Of a stretch of DNA of 6,444 nt, positions 1-5,915 are shown piece after piece (position 1 is the stretch's first letter; each line of letters opens with the position of its first letter). Position numbers and translations under genes: made by a program. The notes beneath the pieces were generated by a model. That model was given only the letters and a program-made list of their open reading frames with translations, ran no database searches and was not told the origin of the DNA. Origin of the DNA: Burkholderiaceae bacterium (lineage in GTDB: Bacteria > Pseudomonadota > Gammaproteobacteria > Burkholderiales > Burkholderiaceae_C); the NCBI GenBank assembly GCA_029864165.1, contig JAOTTZ010000112.1, forward strand, positions 1 to 6,444, in the 5' to 3' direction.

Positions 1-513
1 TTCCAGCTCAGCAGCTCGGCGGGTACACCGATCACGACGTTTACCAGCGCCGACCTTACCGGTAGCCTGGTCCAGTTCGTCGACGACGGCGACGAGGTCG
101 CTCCCGCCTTCAGTGTCACGGTCAACGACGGCGATGTCGATTCCAACACGCTGGCAGCGACGATCAATTACACGCCCACCAACGATGCGCCGGTGGTCAC
201 CAGCGCAACGCTTACGCTGAATGAAGGCCAGACGGTCACCTTGTCGGGTGCCAACTTCGGCGTCACCGACCCTGATGACAGCAGCTTCACCTACACGGTC
301 AGTTCGGTGAGCGGTGGCTTCTTTCAGCTCAGCAGCGCTGCTGGTACACCGATCACGAGCTTCACCAGCGCTGACCTCACGGGTGGCTTGGTGCAGTTCG
401 TCGACGATGGCGACGAAGTGGCACCAAGCATGAGTGTGACCATCAATGATGGCAATGTCGACTCCAACACGCTGGCGGCGACGATCAACTACACGTCTGT
501 CAACAACACGCCG
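1..513 (+). repeat. Tandem protein repeats, 321-base (107-residue) period
   Basis: The stretch beginning at 1 is repeated beginning at 322. Over the comparable 64 residues (1-192 against 322-513) I count about 53 identical amino acids. Many codons differ at the third base only, so the copies are conserved as protein more than as DNA. Each copy ends in an NDAP/NNTP-type linker, with boundaries at about 192, 513 and, for a more divergent 113-residue copy, 852. The first copy is cut by the window edge, so more copies probably lie upstream. Confidence 0.85.
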
Positions 514-2073
514 ATACTGCAACTTAATCAACTGCTGACACTCGCCGAGGGCGCCAGCGGCGCCATCGACGCGTCACTGCTACTCACCACCGATAGCGAC
601 GATGCCGCCGCTGAGCTGACCTACTCAGTCATCTCGCCCACCAGCGTTGGTCGGCTGGAGTCGGTGGCTGCGCCCGGTGTTGGGGTTACGCAGTTCACCC
701 AGGCAGATGTCAACGCCGGGCAACTGCGCTACGCGCACGACGGATCCGAAACGCTGGTCGACACCTTCACGTTTATCGTCGTCGATGCCCGCGGTGCGAC
801 CTTCGGCTCGGTGGCCTTTCGCATCGCCATCACGCCGCAAAACGACGCCCCAACGCTGAGCTCTACATCGATCGGCCCGACGCTTGTGCTTTCGGGCGGC
901 GCACCCCAGACCATCGACGCCACCCTCGGCGTCACCGACCCCGATTCGCCGCTGCTTGTGCAAGCGGTGGTGCGTATCAGCGGCCAGTACATGCAGGGCT
1001 TTGACCGGCTTACCTTAGGTGGAACTCATCCGCTTTCAGCGGTTTGGAACGCGGCGGACGGCTCGTTAACGCTGTCAGGGGCAGCAAGCCCCGCCGCCTA
1101 TGCCGCTGCGCTAAGCTCGGTACAGTTCAGCAGTTCGAGCACGCTGGCGGGAACACGCGGCGTGAGCTTCGTGGTCAGTGACGGCGCAGCACAGTCCGCG
1201 GCGCTGGGCGCACCTATTGAGCTTTCAGGCGTTAACGTTGTACTGGAACCGCCGGCAGCCCCCGGTGTCGAAGCGTCACGACCGGTGACCAGTCCGGCGC
1301 CAGTTGTCGCGCCACCGATTCCTCGTTCAGATGCCGCGCCGGTGCAGCCGGGTCCGAACACTACCACCGACCATAGCGCCAACACCGACGCCCCCAACGA
1401 TGAGACAAGTTCATCTGCGCCTGCTGACCCAGAGGCGACACAAGCCAGCGCAGCCGGGGGACTGCTGCCTGCTGCCGGCCGGACCTCCGGCGAAGGAAGT
1501 GATAGCAGCGCGAATGCGCAAGCCGATGTGTCGGCGCTGGTCAGGTCCATGCTCAAGCAGCGCGTGACACTCGATCTGATTTCGTTCGACGTGGCGCCTG
1601 CGCCCGACGCTGATGAGCTGGCCGATCTTGCGCTGCTCCTGGAGCAACGGCTTGAGTCGGCCAGCGCGACGCTCTCGTACGCGCAATCACGCAACTCGCT
1701 CGGCCTGCTCGATGAGGCGCCAAGCGGTGAGCAGCCAAGCGGGCGCGAACTCGACTTCGACGTGCTGGCCGATCCAGGTGTCAGCGGCGGCCTGCTGATT
1801 TCTGCCAGCGTGCTGTGGTGGGCCACCCGTGCGGGCGGGCTGTTGGCCGCGATGATGGCCTCGGTACCGGCGTGGCGCTCGTTCGATCCATTGCCTATCC
1901 TTGCGCGCTCGCGCTCGAACCGTGGCGAAACAAGTGGCCCATCAGCAGCAGCGGCCACCGACGATTTGGCTGTGGATCAAATCAACAATGTCGAGGCGCC
2001 GCCAACCGTTGGCACGGCCCCTCCTGGCACCACGCACCGAACCATGATCGAGGAACTGGTAGCGCCAACATGA
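1..2073 (+). CDS. Large cadherin/Ig-like repeat surface protein, C-terminal part (5' end outside window)
   Basis: The frame is open from the first base, so the 690 visible residues are only the C-terminal part and the true start lies upstream. Visible residues 1-171 are repeats of the Cadherin_3/CSPG type (motifs such as FTSADLTG, LVQFVDDGDE, linker NDAP). Residues 172-284 are a divergent copy. Residues 285-414 are a different Ig/VCBS-like unit (VRISGQY, WNAADGSLTLSG, VSFVVSDG) known from giant bacterial adhesins. Residues 415 to about 514 are a Pro/Ala/Ser/Thr-rich linker. A hydrophobic segment at about 594-620 (LLISASVLWWATRAGGLLAA) followed by WRSFDPLPIL and basic residues looks like a transmembrane anchor with a short cytoplasmic tail. 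I recall similar C-termini in DUF4347-type repeat proteins, but could not check. No RTX nonapeptides are seen. The likely role is adhesion or matrix binding at the cell surface. The stop overlaps the next gene's start. The family call is firm; the exact function is inferred. Confidence 0.85.
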   Translation, partial: FQLSSSAGTPITTFTSADLTGSLVQFVDDGDEVAPAFSVTVNDGDVDSNTLAATINYTPTNDAPVVTSATLTLNEGQTVTLSGANFGVTDPDDSSFTYTVSSVSGGFFQLSSAAGTPITSFTSADLTGGLVQFVDDGDEVAPSMSVTINDGNVDSNTLAATINYTSVNNTPILQLNQLLTLAEGASGAIDASLLLTTDSDDAAAELTYSVISPTSVGRLESVAAPGVGVTQFTQADVNAGQLRYAHDGSETLVDTFTFIVVDARGATFGSVAFRIAITPQNDAPTLSSTSIGPTLVLSGGAPQTIDATLGVTDPDSPLLVQAVVRISGQYMQGFDRLTLGGTHPLSAVWNAADGSLTLSGAASPAAYAAALSSVQFSSSSTLAGTRGVSFVVSDGAAQSAALGAPIELSGVNVVLEPPAAPGVEASRPVTSPAPVVAPPIPRSDAAPVQPGPNTTTDHSANTDAPNDETSSSAPADPEATQASAAGGLLPAAGRTSGEGSDSSANAQADVSALVRSMLKQRVTLDLISFDVAPAPDADELADLALLLEQRLESASATLSYAQSRNSLGLLDEAPSGEQPSGRELDFDVLADPGVSGGLLISASVLWWATRAGGLLAAMMASVPAWRSFDPLPILARSRSNRGETSGPSAAAATDDLAVDQINNVEAPPTVGTAPPGTTHRTMIEELVAPT
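853..1242 (+). other. Terminal Ig/VCBS-like unit of the repeat protein
   Basis: These 130 residues differ from the Cadherin_3 repeats before them. They contain a DPDSP calcium-type acidic turn, VRISGQY, a WNAADGSLTLSG strand pair, an AAYAAALSSVQFSSSS segment and VSFVVSDG. This order matches a repeat unit common in very large bacterial surface proteins. It is the last folded extracellular unit before the flexible linker. The match is from memory of the family pattern. Confidence 0.65.
1243..1542 (+). other. Pro/Ala/Ser/Thr-rich linker with two di-alanine motifs
   Basis: About 100 residues rich in Pro, Ala, Ser, Thr, Asp and Glu separate the repeat domains from the C-terminal anchor region. 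They should be disordered and extended. Two AAG motifs sit close together: SAAG (bases 1447-1458) and PAAG (1468-1479). They resemble the di-alanine sites cut by LapG-type periplasmic proteases, but short Ala-rich motifs also arise by chance in such a linker. Confidence 0.5.
1780..1860 (+). other. C-terminal transmembrane helix of the repeat protein
   Basis: Residues about 594-620 of the visible protein are hydrophobic, with paired Trp, Ala, Gly and Leu and a single internal Arg. They are followed by SFDPLPIL and then RSRSNR. Basic residues after the segment fit an N-out/C-in orientation, with a tail of about 70 residues in the cytoplasm. Topology is inferred from composition only. Confidence 0.6.
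2050..2055 (+). promoter_or_regulatory. Ribosome binding site for the diguanylate cyclase gene
   Basis: GAGGAA lies 14 bases before the ATG at 2070, a rather long spacing. It is inside the end of the repeat-protein gene. Together with the ATGA overlap it suggests that translation relies partly on ribosomes finishing the upstream gene. Confidence 0.45.
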
Positions 2074-3626
2074 AACTGACCGCCATACCACGCATCACCC
2101 TAGGGCTGGTTTCAGTGAGCATAGGGTTGCTGTTGGCGTTCGATTTGCTGCTGCACCTCTTCCCGAGCGAGGCCGATACAACACGCGAGGTGCGCACGCG
2201 CGTTTCCAACAGCCTGGCGATCCAAGCAGCAGCGCTGCTACAAGCGCGCGATCTGCGCGCAGTCGATCGCACGCTGTCGGCCATACAGTCGCGCGACCCC
2301 GAGATTGCCTCCATCGGGCTGCGAAGAAACGACGGTGCGCTGGTGTCGCAAGCGGGTGAGCATGCGCGCCGCTGGAAGCCACCGACCGACGGCAGCGGCT
2401 CGCTGAACGAAATGGTGGTGGGCATACGCTCGGAGCAGCAGCGCTGGGGGGCGCTCGAGATTGCCTTCAGACCGATCTACCAGCGGTCTATGGCCCAGTG
2501 GCTGTTCAGCGGGCCCACCCAACTTCTGATGTTGTTCTCGCTCTCAGCCTCGGTGCTGTTCTTTGTGTACTTGCGCCGCATGTTGCAACATCTGGATCCG
2601 TCGGCGGCCGTGCCCGAGCGCGTCCGCGGCGCTTTCGATGCGCTCACCGAAGGCGTGCTGATTGTCGATGCTAACGAACATATCTTATTGGCTAACCAAA
2701 GCTTTCAGGCGATGAGCCCGACACTGGGGCCAGACGCAACGCCCATAGAACTATTGGGCAAGCGGGCGTCCAGCCTGGCCTGGCTGACACCGGCACAACT
2801 TGAAGGCGGCGCCGACGCCACACCGTGGATCACAACGATGCGCGCGCAAACACCAGTGCATGGCCAACCCTTCAAGGTCACGCGCGAAGGCGCACCCGAG
2901 GCCAAGGTGGTCATCAATTGTTCGCCACTGCTCGATGAACAGCGCGGCGTACGCGGCTGCCTGATTACTGTTGACGACGTAACGGCACTCGAGAAGTCGC
3001 ACGAGCAACTGCTCGAAGTGCTGGCCGATCTGGCGACTTCGAAGGAACAGCTCGAGCTCAAGAACGTCGAACTCGAAGACCTTGCCAACCGCGACGCGCT
3101 GAGCGGCTGCATGAACCGACGTGCCTTCTTCGCCGGGATAGAGCGCATGTTTCGCGAAGCTTCGCAACATGATGGTGAGCTTATTTGCATCATGGCCGAT
3201 ATAGATCACTTCAAGGCTATCAATGACAATCACGGACATGCGGTCGGTGACGAAGCCATCAAGCGCTTCGCTGCGATTCTTGCCGGTTGCGTACGCCCGG
3301 GCGATCTAGTGGGTCGCTACGGCGGCGAGGAGTTCTGTGTCGCCGTAGCCGGTATGACGCTGGCGCGGGCAACCAACCTCGCAGAAACAATGCGCCAGCG
3401 CCTCGCGGCCGATCGCAGTATCGGCGGTTCCGACGGCCAAATGCTCAAGCTAAGCGCCAGCTTCGGGGTCACGTCGCTGCAGTTGGGCGCGCGCAGCGAG
3501 GCCGATTTAATCGACCAGGCGGACCGTGCGATGTACATCGCCAAACAAGGCGGGCGCAACCGGGTCATCGCCCTTGAACCGCAGGCGCGTCTGGCCACGA
3601 GCATCACCGAGGAAGCTACGTCATGA
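2070..3626 (+). CDS. Membrane diguanylate cyclase with periplasmic sensor, PAS and GGDEF domains
   Basis: This 518-residue protein is predicted to make c-di-GMP from two GTP at the inner membrane. Transmembrane helices lie at about 9-30 and 152-168, enclosing a periplasmic domain of about 120 residues that may be Cache-like and sense a signal. A PAS domain spans about 183-300 (GVLIVDANEHILLANQSFQAM), followed by a coiled coil at about 305-341 and a GGDEF domain at about 338-500. The GGDEF domain has DALSGCMNRRAFF (D342), ADIDHFKAINDNHGH (D377) and the active-site GGEEF at 418-422. An RPGD inhibitory site at 409-412, exactly five residues before GGEEF, predicts product feedback inhibition. The ATG at 2070 is chosen because it overlaps the upstream stop in ATGA and leads straight into the first membrane helix. 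An ATG at 1815 in the same frame would overlap the upstream gene by about 260 bases. The catalytic call is firm; the sensed signal is unknown. Confidence 0.93.
   Translation: MKLTAIPRITLGLVSVSIGLLLAFDLLLHLFPSEADTTREVRTRVSNSLAIQAAALLQARDLRAVDRTLSAIQSRDPEIASIGLRRNDGALVSQAGEHARRWKPPTDGSGSLNEMVVGIRSEQQRWGALEIAFRPIYQRSMAQWLFSGPTQLLMLFSLSASVLFFVYLRRMLQHLDPSAAVPERVRGAFDALTEGVLIVDANEHILLANQSFQAMSPTLGPDATPIELLGKRASSLAWLTPAQLEGGADATPWITTMRAQTPVHGQPFKVTREGAPEAKVVINCSPLLDEQRGVRGCLITVDDVTALEKSHEQLLEVLADLATSKEQLELKNVELEDLANRDALSGCMNRRAFFAGIERMFREASQHDGELICIMADIDHFKAINDNHGHAVGDEAIKRFAAILAGCVRPGDLVGRYGGEEFCVAVAGMTLARATNLAETMRQRLAADRSIGGSDGQMLKLSASFGVTSLQLGARSEADLIDQADRAMYIAKQGGRNRVIALEPQARLATSITEEATS
3609..3615 (+). 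promoter_or_regulatory. Ribosome binding site for the GGDEF-EAL gene
   Basis: GAGGAAG ends 7 bases before the ATG at 3623, a near-ideal spacing. It lies in the last codons of the diguanylate cyclase gene and supports this start. Confidence 0.7.
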
Positions 3627-5083
3627 ACTCAGCACCATTGCAAACCAGCGAGCCCGAGGCCGACGCCTCGACATCCGACGACGCAGCGTTGATCCGCCGT
3701 CTGCGGTGCTTTGATACCCTCACCGGGCTACCAAATCGGTTGCTCTTTAACGAACAGCTCGCTTTGGTACTGCGCATTGCCAGGCGCAATGGCACGGCCG
3801 CAGCCGTAATGCTGGCCGATATCGATGATTTTCGACGCATCAAGAACTCGTTTGGTCACCGCCAAAGCGATGTCTTCATCAAAGCGGTGGCGGCGCGAAT
3901 CAATGCCTGCCTGCGTGCCGGCGATGTGTTGGCGGGCGGTGTTTCTGCAAACGGTTCGCTGTCGGTGGCGCGCATCAGCGGCAACGAGTTCGCGATCGTT
4001 CTGAGCAGTCTGGCCGAACCGCACGATGCACAGCGCGTCGCACAGCGGCTGCGCGAGAGTGTCTCTACCGCCGTGTCGATCGGCGGCAACGAAGTCTTCC
4101 CGACCCTGAGCATCGGCGTGGCACTGTTTCCGGGCGATGGTGACAACGCCGACGAACTGATTCAAAACGCCGATATTGCGCTCGGCCAAGCCAAAGCCAA
4201 TGGCAAGGACAGGTCGCAGTTCTACAACGCCGCGATGAACAAGCTTGCCGCCGACCGTCTGGCACTGGAATGCCGCTTGCGGCATGCCGTTGAAGAACGG
4301 GAATTCTTTGCTGTGTTTCAACCGCGTGTCGATTGCCGCAACGGCCAGTTGTGCGGTACCGAAGCCTTGGTGCGCTGGCGCCACCCGCAGCGCGGCATCA
4401 TCGCGCCCGCCGGATTCATCGAGGCGGCCGAGCAAAGCCGGTTGATCGTGCCCATAGGCGAATTCATGCTCGAAACAGCTTGCGCGCAGAATCTACGATG
4501 GCAGCACCTGGGTCTGCCGCCGGTTCCGGTGAGCGTGAACGTCTCGGCAGCGCAGGTCAGTCGCGCGGACTTTGTCAGCACGGTGGCGCGGGCGCTCGAG
4601 CGCAGCGGCATGCAGGCGCAGTGGCTTGAGCTGGAAATCACCGAGTCGTTGCTGGTGAACGACGCTGCCGGAGCTCAGCGAACTTTTTCTGCCGTGAAGG
4701 AATTGGGCGTGCGCATCGCTATCGACGACTTCGGCACCGGATTCTCGTCGTTGTCGTACCTGCGCGACTTTCCGTTCGACGTGCTGAAGATCGACCGCTC
4801 GTTTATCAATGGATTACCGGCGGAACGCCGTACTTCAGCGCTTGCCTGCGCCATCATCTATTTGTCGCATCGCTTGGAGTTGGAAGTTGTTGCCGAGGGC
4901 GTCGAAACCGAAGCGCAAAGCGCGTTTCTAGAAGCCAATGGATGTCACCTGATGCAGGGGTACTATTTTTCCAAGCCGGTGGCTCCCGATGTATTGGAGC
5001 AGTTCTGGCGCGATAGTATGCGGCGGCAGGTTGCGCATGCACCATGGTCGACGCCACAAGAACCAGCCTCGCTCAATAGCTAG
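3623..5083 (+). CDS. GGDEF-EAL protein, predicted c-di-GMP phosphodiesterase with inactive cyclase domain
   Basis: This is a soluble 486-residue protein with no signal peptide or membrane helix. The GGDEF domain (about 27-190) starts with DTLTGLPNR (D31) and has ADIDDF (D66), but the active-site motif is SGNEF at 119-123, which loses the third-position acidic residue, so it is probably not a cyclase. It may still bind GTP and regulate the EAL domain, as known for some tandem proteins. An RAGD at 98-101 is 17 residues from SGNEF, not 5, so it is not a normal inhibitory site. The EAL domain (about 210-475) keeps every residue of the catalytic set: E247 (EALVRWRHP), N306, E338 (ELEITES), D368 and D369 (IDDFGTG), K389, E425 (AEGVET) and Q445. 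Their spacing matches active enzymes. It should hydrolyse c-di-GMP to pGpG. The ATG overlaps the cyclase stop in ATGA, so the two opposing enzymes are co-translated. Confidence 0.93.
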   Translation: MNSAPLQTSEPEADASTSDDAALIRRLRCFDTLTGLPNRLLFNEQLALVLRIARRNGTAAAVMLADIDDFRRIKNSFGHRQSDVFIKAVAARINACLRAGDVLAGGVSANGSLSVARISGNEFAIVLSSLAEPHDAQRVAQRLRESVSTAVSIGGNEVFPTLSIGVALFPGDGDNADELIQNADIALGQAKANGKDRSQFYNAAMNKLAADRLALECRLRHAVEEREFFAVFQPRVDCRNGQLCGTEALVRWRHPQRGIIAPAGFIEAAEQSRLIVPIGEFMLETACAQNLRWQHLGLPPVPVSVNVSAAQVSRADFVSTVARALERSGMQAQWLELEITESLLVNDAAGAQRTFSAVKELGVRIAIDDFGTGFSSLSYLRDFPFDVLKIDRSFINGLPAERRTSALACAIIYLSHRLELEVVAEGVETEAQSAFLEANGCHLMQGYYFSKPVAPDVLEQFWRDSMRRQVAHAPWSTPQEPASLNS

Positions 5084-5131
5084 CGCCCAAAACAACGAAG
5101 CAAGACGACAAGGTGTGCCCAGACTCCGTTC

Positions 5132-5157
5132 AAGGAGCCATCACCGTGACCACATAG
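5132..5157 (+). promoter_or_regulatory. Strong Shine-Dalgarno followed by a start-stop mini-frame
   Basis: AAGGAG at 5132-5137 is the best ribosome binding site in the window. Eight bases later a GTG (5146) opens GTG-ACC-ACA-TAG, which stops at 5157. It is in the same frame as the methyltransferase gene, whose first ATG lies 18 bases after the TAG. It may be a tiny leader that loads ribosomes for reinitiation, or the old start of the methyltransferase now cut off by a stop codon. Confidence 0.4.
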
Positions 5158-5175
5158 AATGCCGACTCGCCCAAG

Positions 5176-5862
5176 ATGACGCCCATGAGTCACATACCAA
5201 ATACAGAACAAGCCCGTTTCAATATGATCGAGCAGCAGATCCGTCCTTGGGAGGTGCTGGATCAGGCGGTTTTGTCCTTGCTGGCTATCGTCAAGCGTGA
5301 GGATTTCGTTCCGCCTGCCTACAAATCGCTGGCGTTTGTCGACATGGAGATACCGCTACCCGCGACCGACGGCGCCGTTGAGTACATGTTGGCGCCCAAA
5401 GTCGAAGCACGGCTGCTACAGGAATTGTCGGTGGAAAAACACGAAACTGTGTTGGAGATCGGCGCGGGCTCTGGTTACATGGCCGCCTTGCTTGCACACA
5501 AAGGGCGGCACGTCGTTGCACTGGAAATACACCCCGAACTGGCACAGTTGGCGAGCAACAATTTGCGTCACGCTGGCGTTTTCAACGCCGACGTGCGCTG
5601 CGCCAATGGCGCCGCCATGCAATCCGTTGAGGGGCCGTTCGACGCCGTCGTTCTGTCCGGCTCGGTAGCCTCGGTGCCGCCCTCTTTGCTGGCACAACTC
5701 AAGGTGGGTGGGCGGTTGGCTGCCGTTGTGGGTCAAGAACCCATCATGCGCGCGATGCGCATCACGCGCGTGGGCGAACGGGACTACCGCAGCGTGGCGC
5801 TGTTCGACACCGTCGCACCACGACTGCATGGGTTTGATGAGCCGACGCGGTTTTGTTTCTAA
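5176..5862 (+). CDS. PIMT-like SAM-dependent methyltransferase (divergent Pcm family)
   Basis: This 228-residue cytosolic protein has the fold pattern of protein-L-isoaspartate O-methyltransferases. The N-terminus (ARFNMIEQQIRPWEVLD) is followed by SAM motif I VLEIGAGSGYMAALLA (GAGSGYM at 96-102), an acidic residue E117 in ALEIHPELAQLA for the SAM ribose, DAVVLSG near D156, and the PPSLLAQLKVGGRLAAVVG strand. Classical Pcm has a Gly-Gln/His-Thr-Ile-Ser-Gln-Pro segment with a key Ser before motif I. Here that place reads ATDGAVEYMLAPKVEARLL (about 64-82), so isoaspartate repair is doubtful and the substrate is unknown. I recall this subfamily encoded just before tolC in many beta- and gammaproteobacteria. 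The ATG at 5176 has no close ribosome binding site; the ATG at 5185 would remove three residues and fits the conserved N-terminus equally well. The family call is firm, the substrate is not. Confidence 0.85.
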   Translation: MTPMSHIPNTEQARFNMIEQQIRPWEVLDQAVLSLLAIVKREDFVPPAYKSLAFVDMEIPLPATDGAVEYMLAPKVEARLLQELSVEKHETVLEIGAGSGYMAALLAHKGRHVVALEIHPELAQLASNNLRHAGVFNADVRCANGAAMQSVEGPFDAVVLSGSVASVPPSLLAQLKVGGRLAAVVGQEPIMRAMRITRVGERDYRSVALFDTVAPRLHGFDEPTRFCF

Positions 5863-5891
5863 AGCGCTGTTCTCGCCTCGCGTTCGCGCAC

Positions 5892-5900
5892 TGCTAATAT
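5892..5900 (+). promoter_or_regulatory. Candidate extended -10 promoter element before tolC
   Basis: TGCTAATAT fits the extended -10 pattern TGn plus a -10 hexamer (4 of 6 to TATAAT). No good -35 is seen at the usual distance. It lies in the 53-base gap between the methyltransferase stop and the tolC ATG. Transcription would begin near 5907, which leaves almost no leader for the ATG at 5916 but about 36 bases for the TTG at 5943. Weak evidence. Confidence 0.25.
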
Positions 5901-5915
5901 GTCCGGCTTTATTTC

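Noticed and set aside
193..195. GTG as the start of the repeat protein
   Set aside because: The same frame is open and codes for a full repeat half upstream to base 1, so the GTG is an internal Val.
1..852. CRISPR or mobile-element repeats
   Set aside because: The repetition is a coding 321-base unit that follows protein domains; there are no short identical repeats with spacers and no transposase or inverted ends.
1098..1958. 286-residue open frame on the minus strand within the repeat-protein gene
   Set aside because: It is Ser/Ala-rich with no recognisable domain and lies opposite a clear coding frame. GC-rich coding DNA commonly leaves such open antisense frames.
1815..2069. N-terminal extension of the diguanylate cyclase from ATG 1815
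   Set aside because: It would overlap the repeat-protein gene by about 260 bases, and the extension has no domain; ATG 2070 precedes the first membrane helix directly.
2705..3239. Two overlapping minus-strand frames of 162 residues inside the cyclase gene
   Set aside because: They are opposite the PAS, coiled-coil and GGDEF coding sequence and contain nothing recognisable.
3728..4435. 235-residue open frame on the minus strand within the GGDEF-EAL gene
   Set aside because: The plus strand here carries well-conserved GGDEF and EAL motifs; the antisense product shows no family features.
5084..5175. Search for a terminator or promoter between the EAL and methyltransferase genes
   Set aside because: I saw no stable hairpin followed by a T run and no convincing -35/-10 pair, so I cannot say whether the methyltransferase is part of the operon.
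4989..5300. 103-residue plus-strand frame spanning the gap before the methyltransferase
   Set aside because: It overlaps the end of the EAL gene and the start of the methyltransferase in another frame and has no features.
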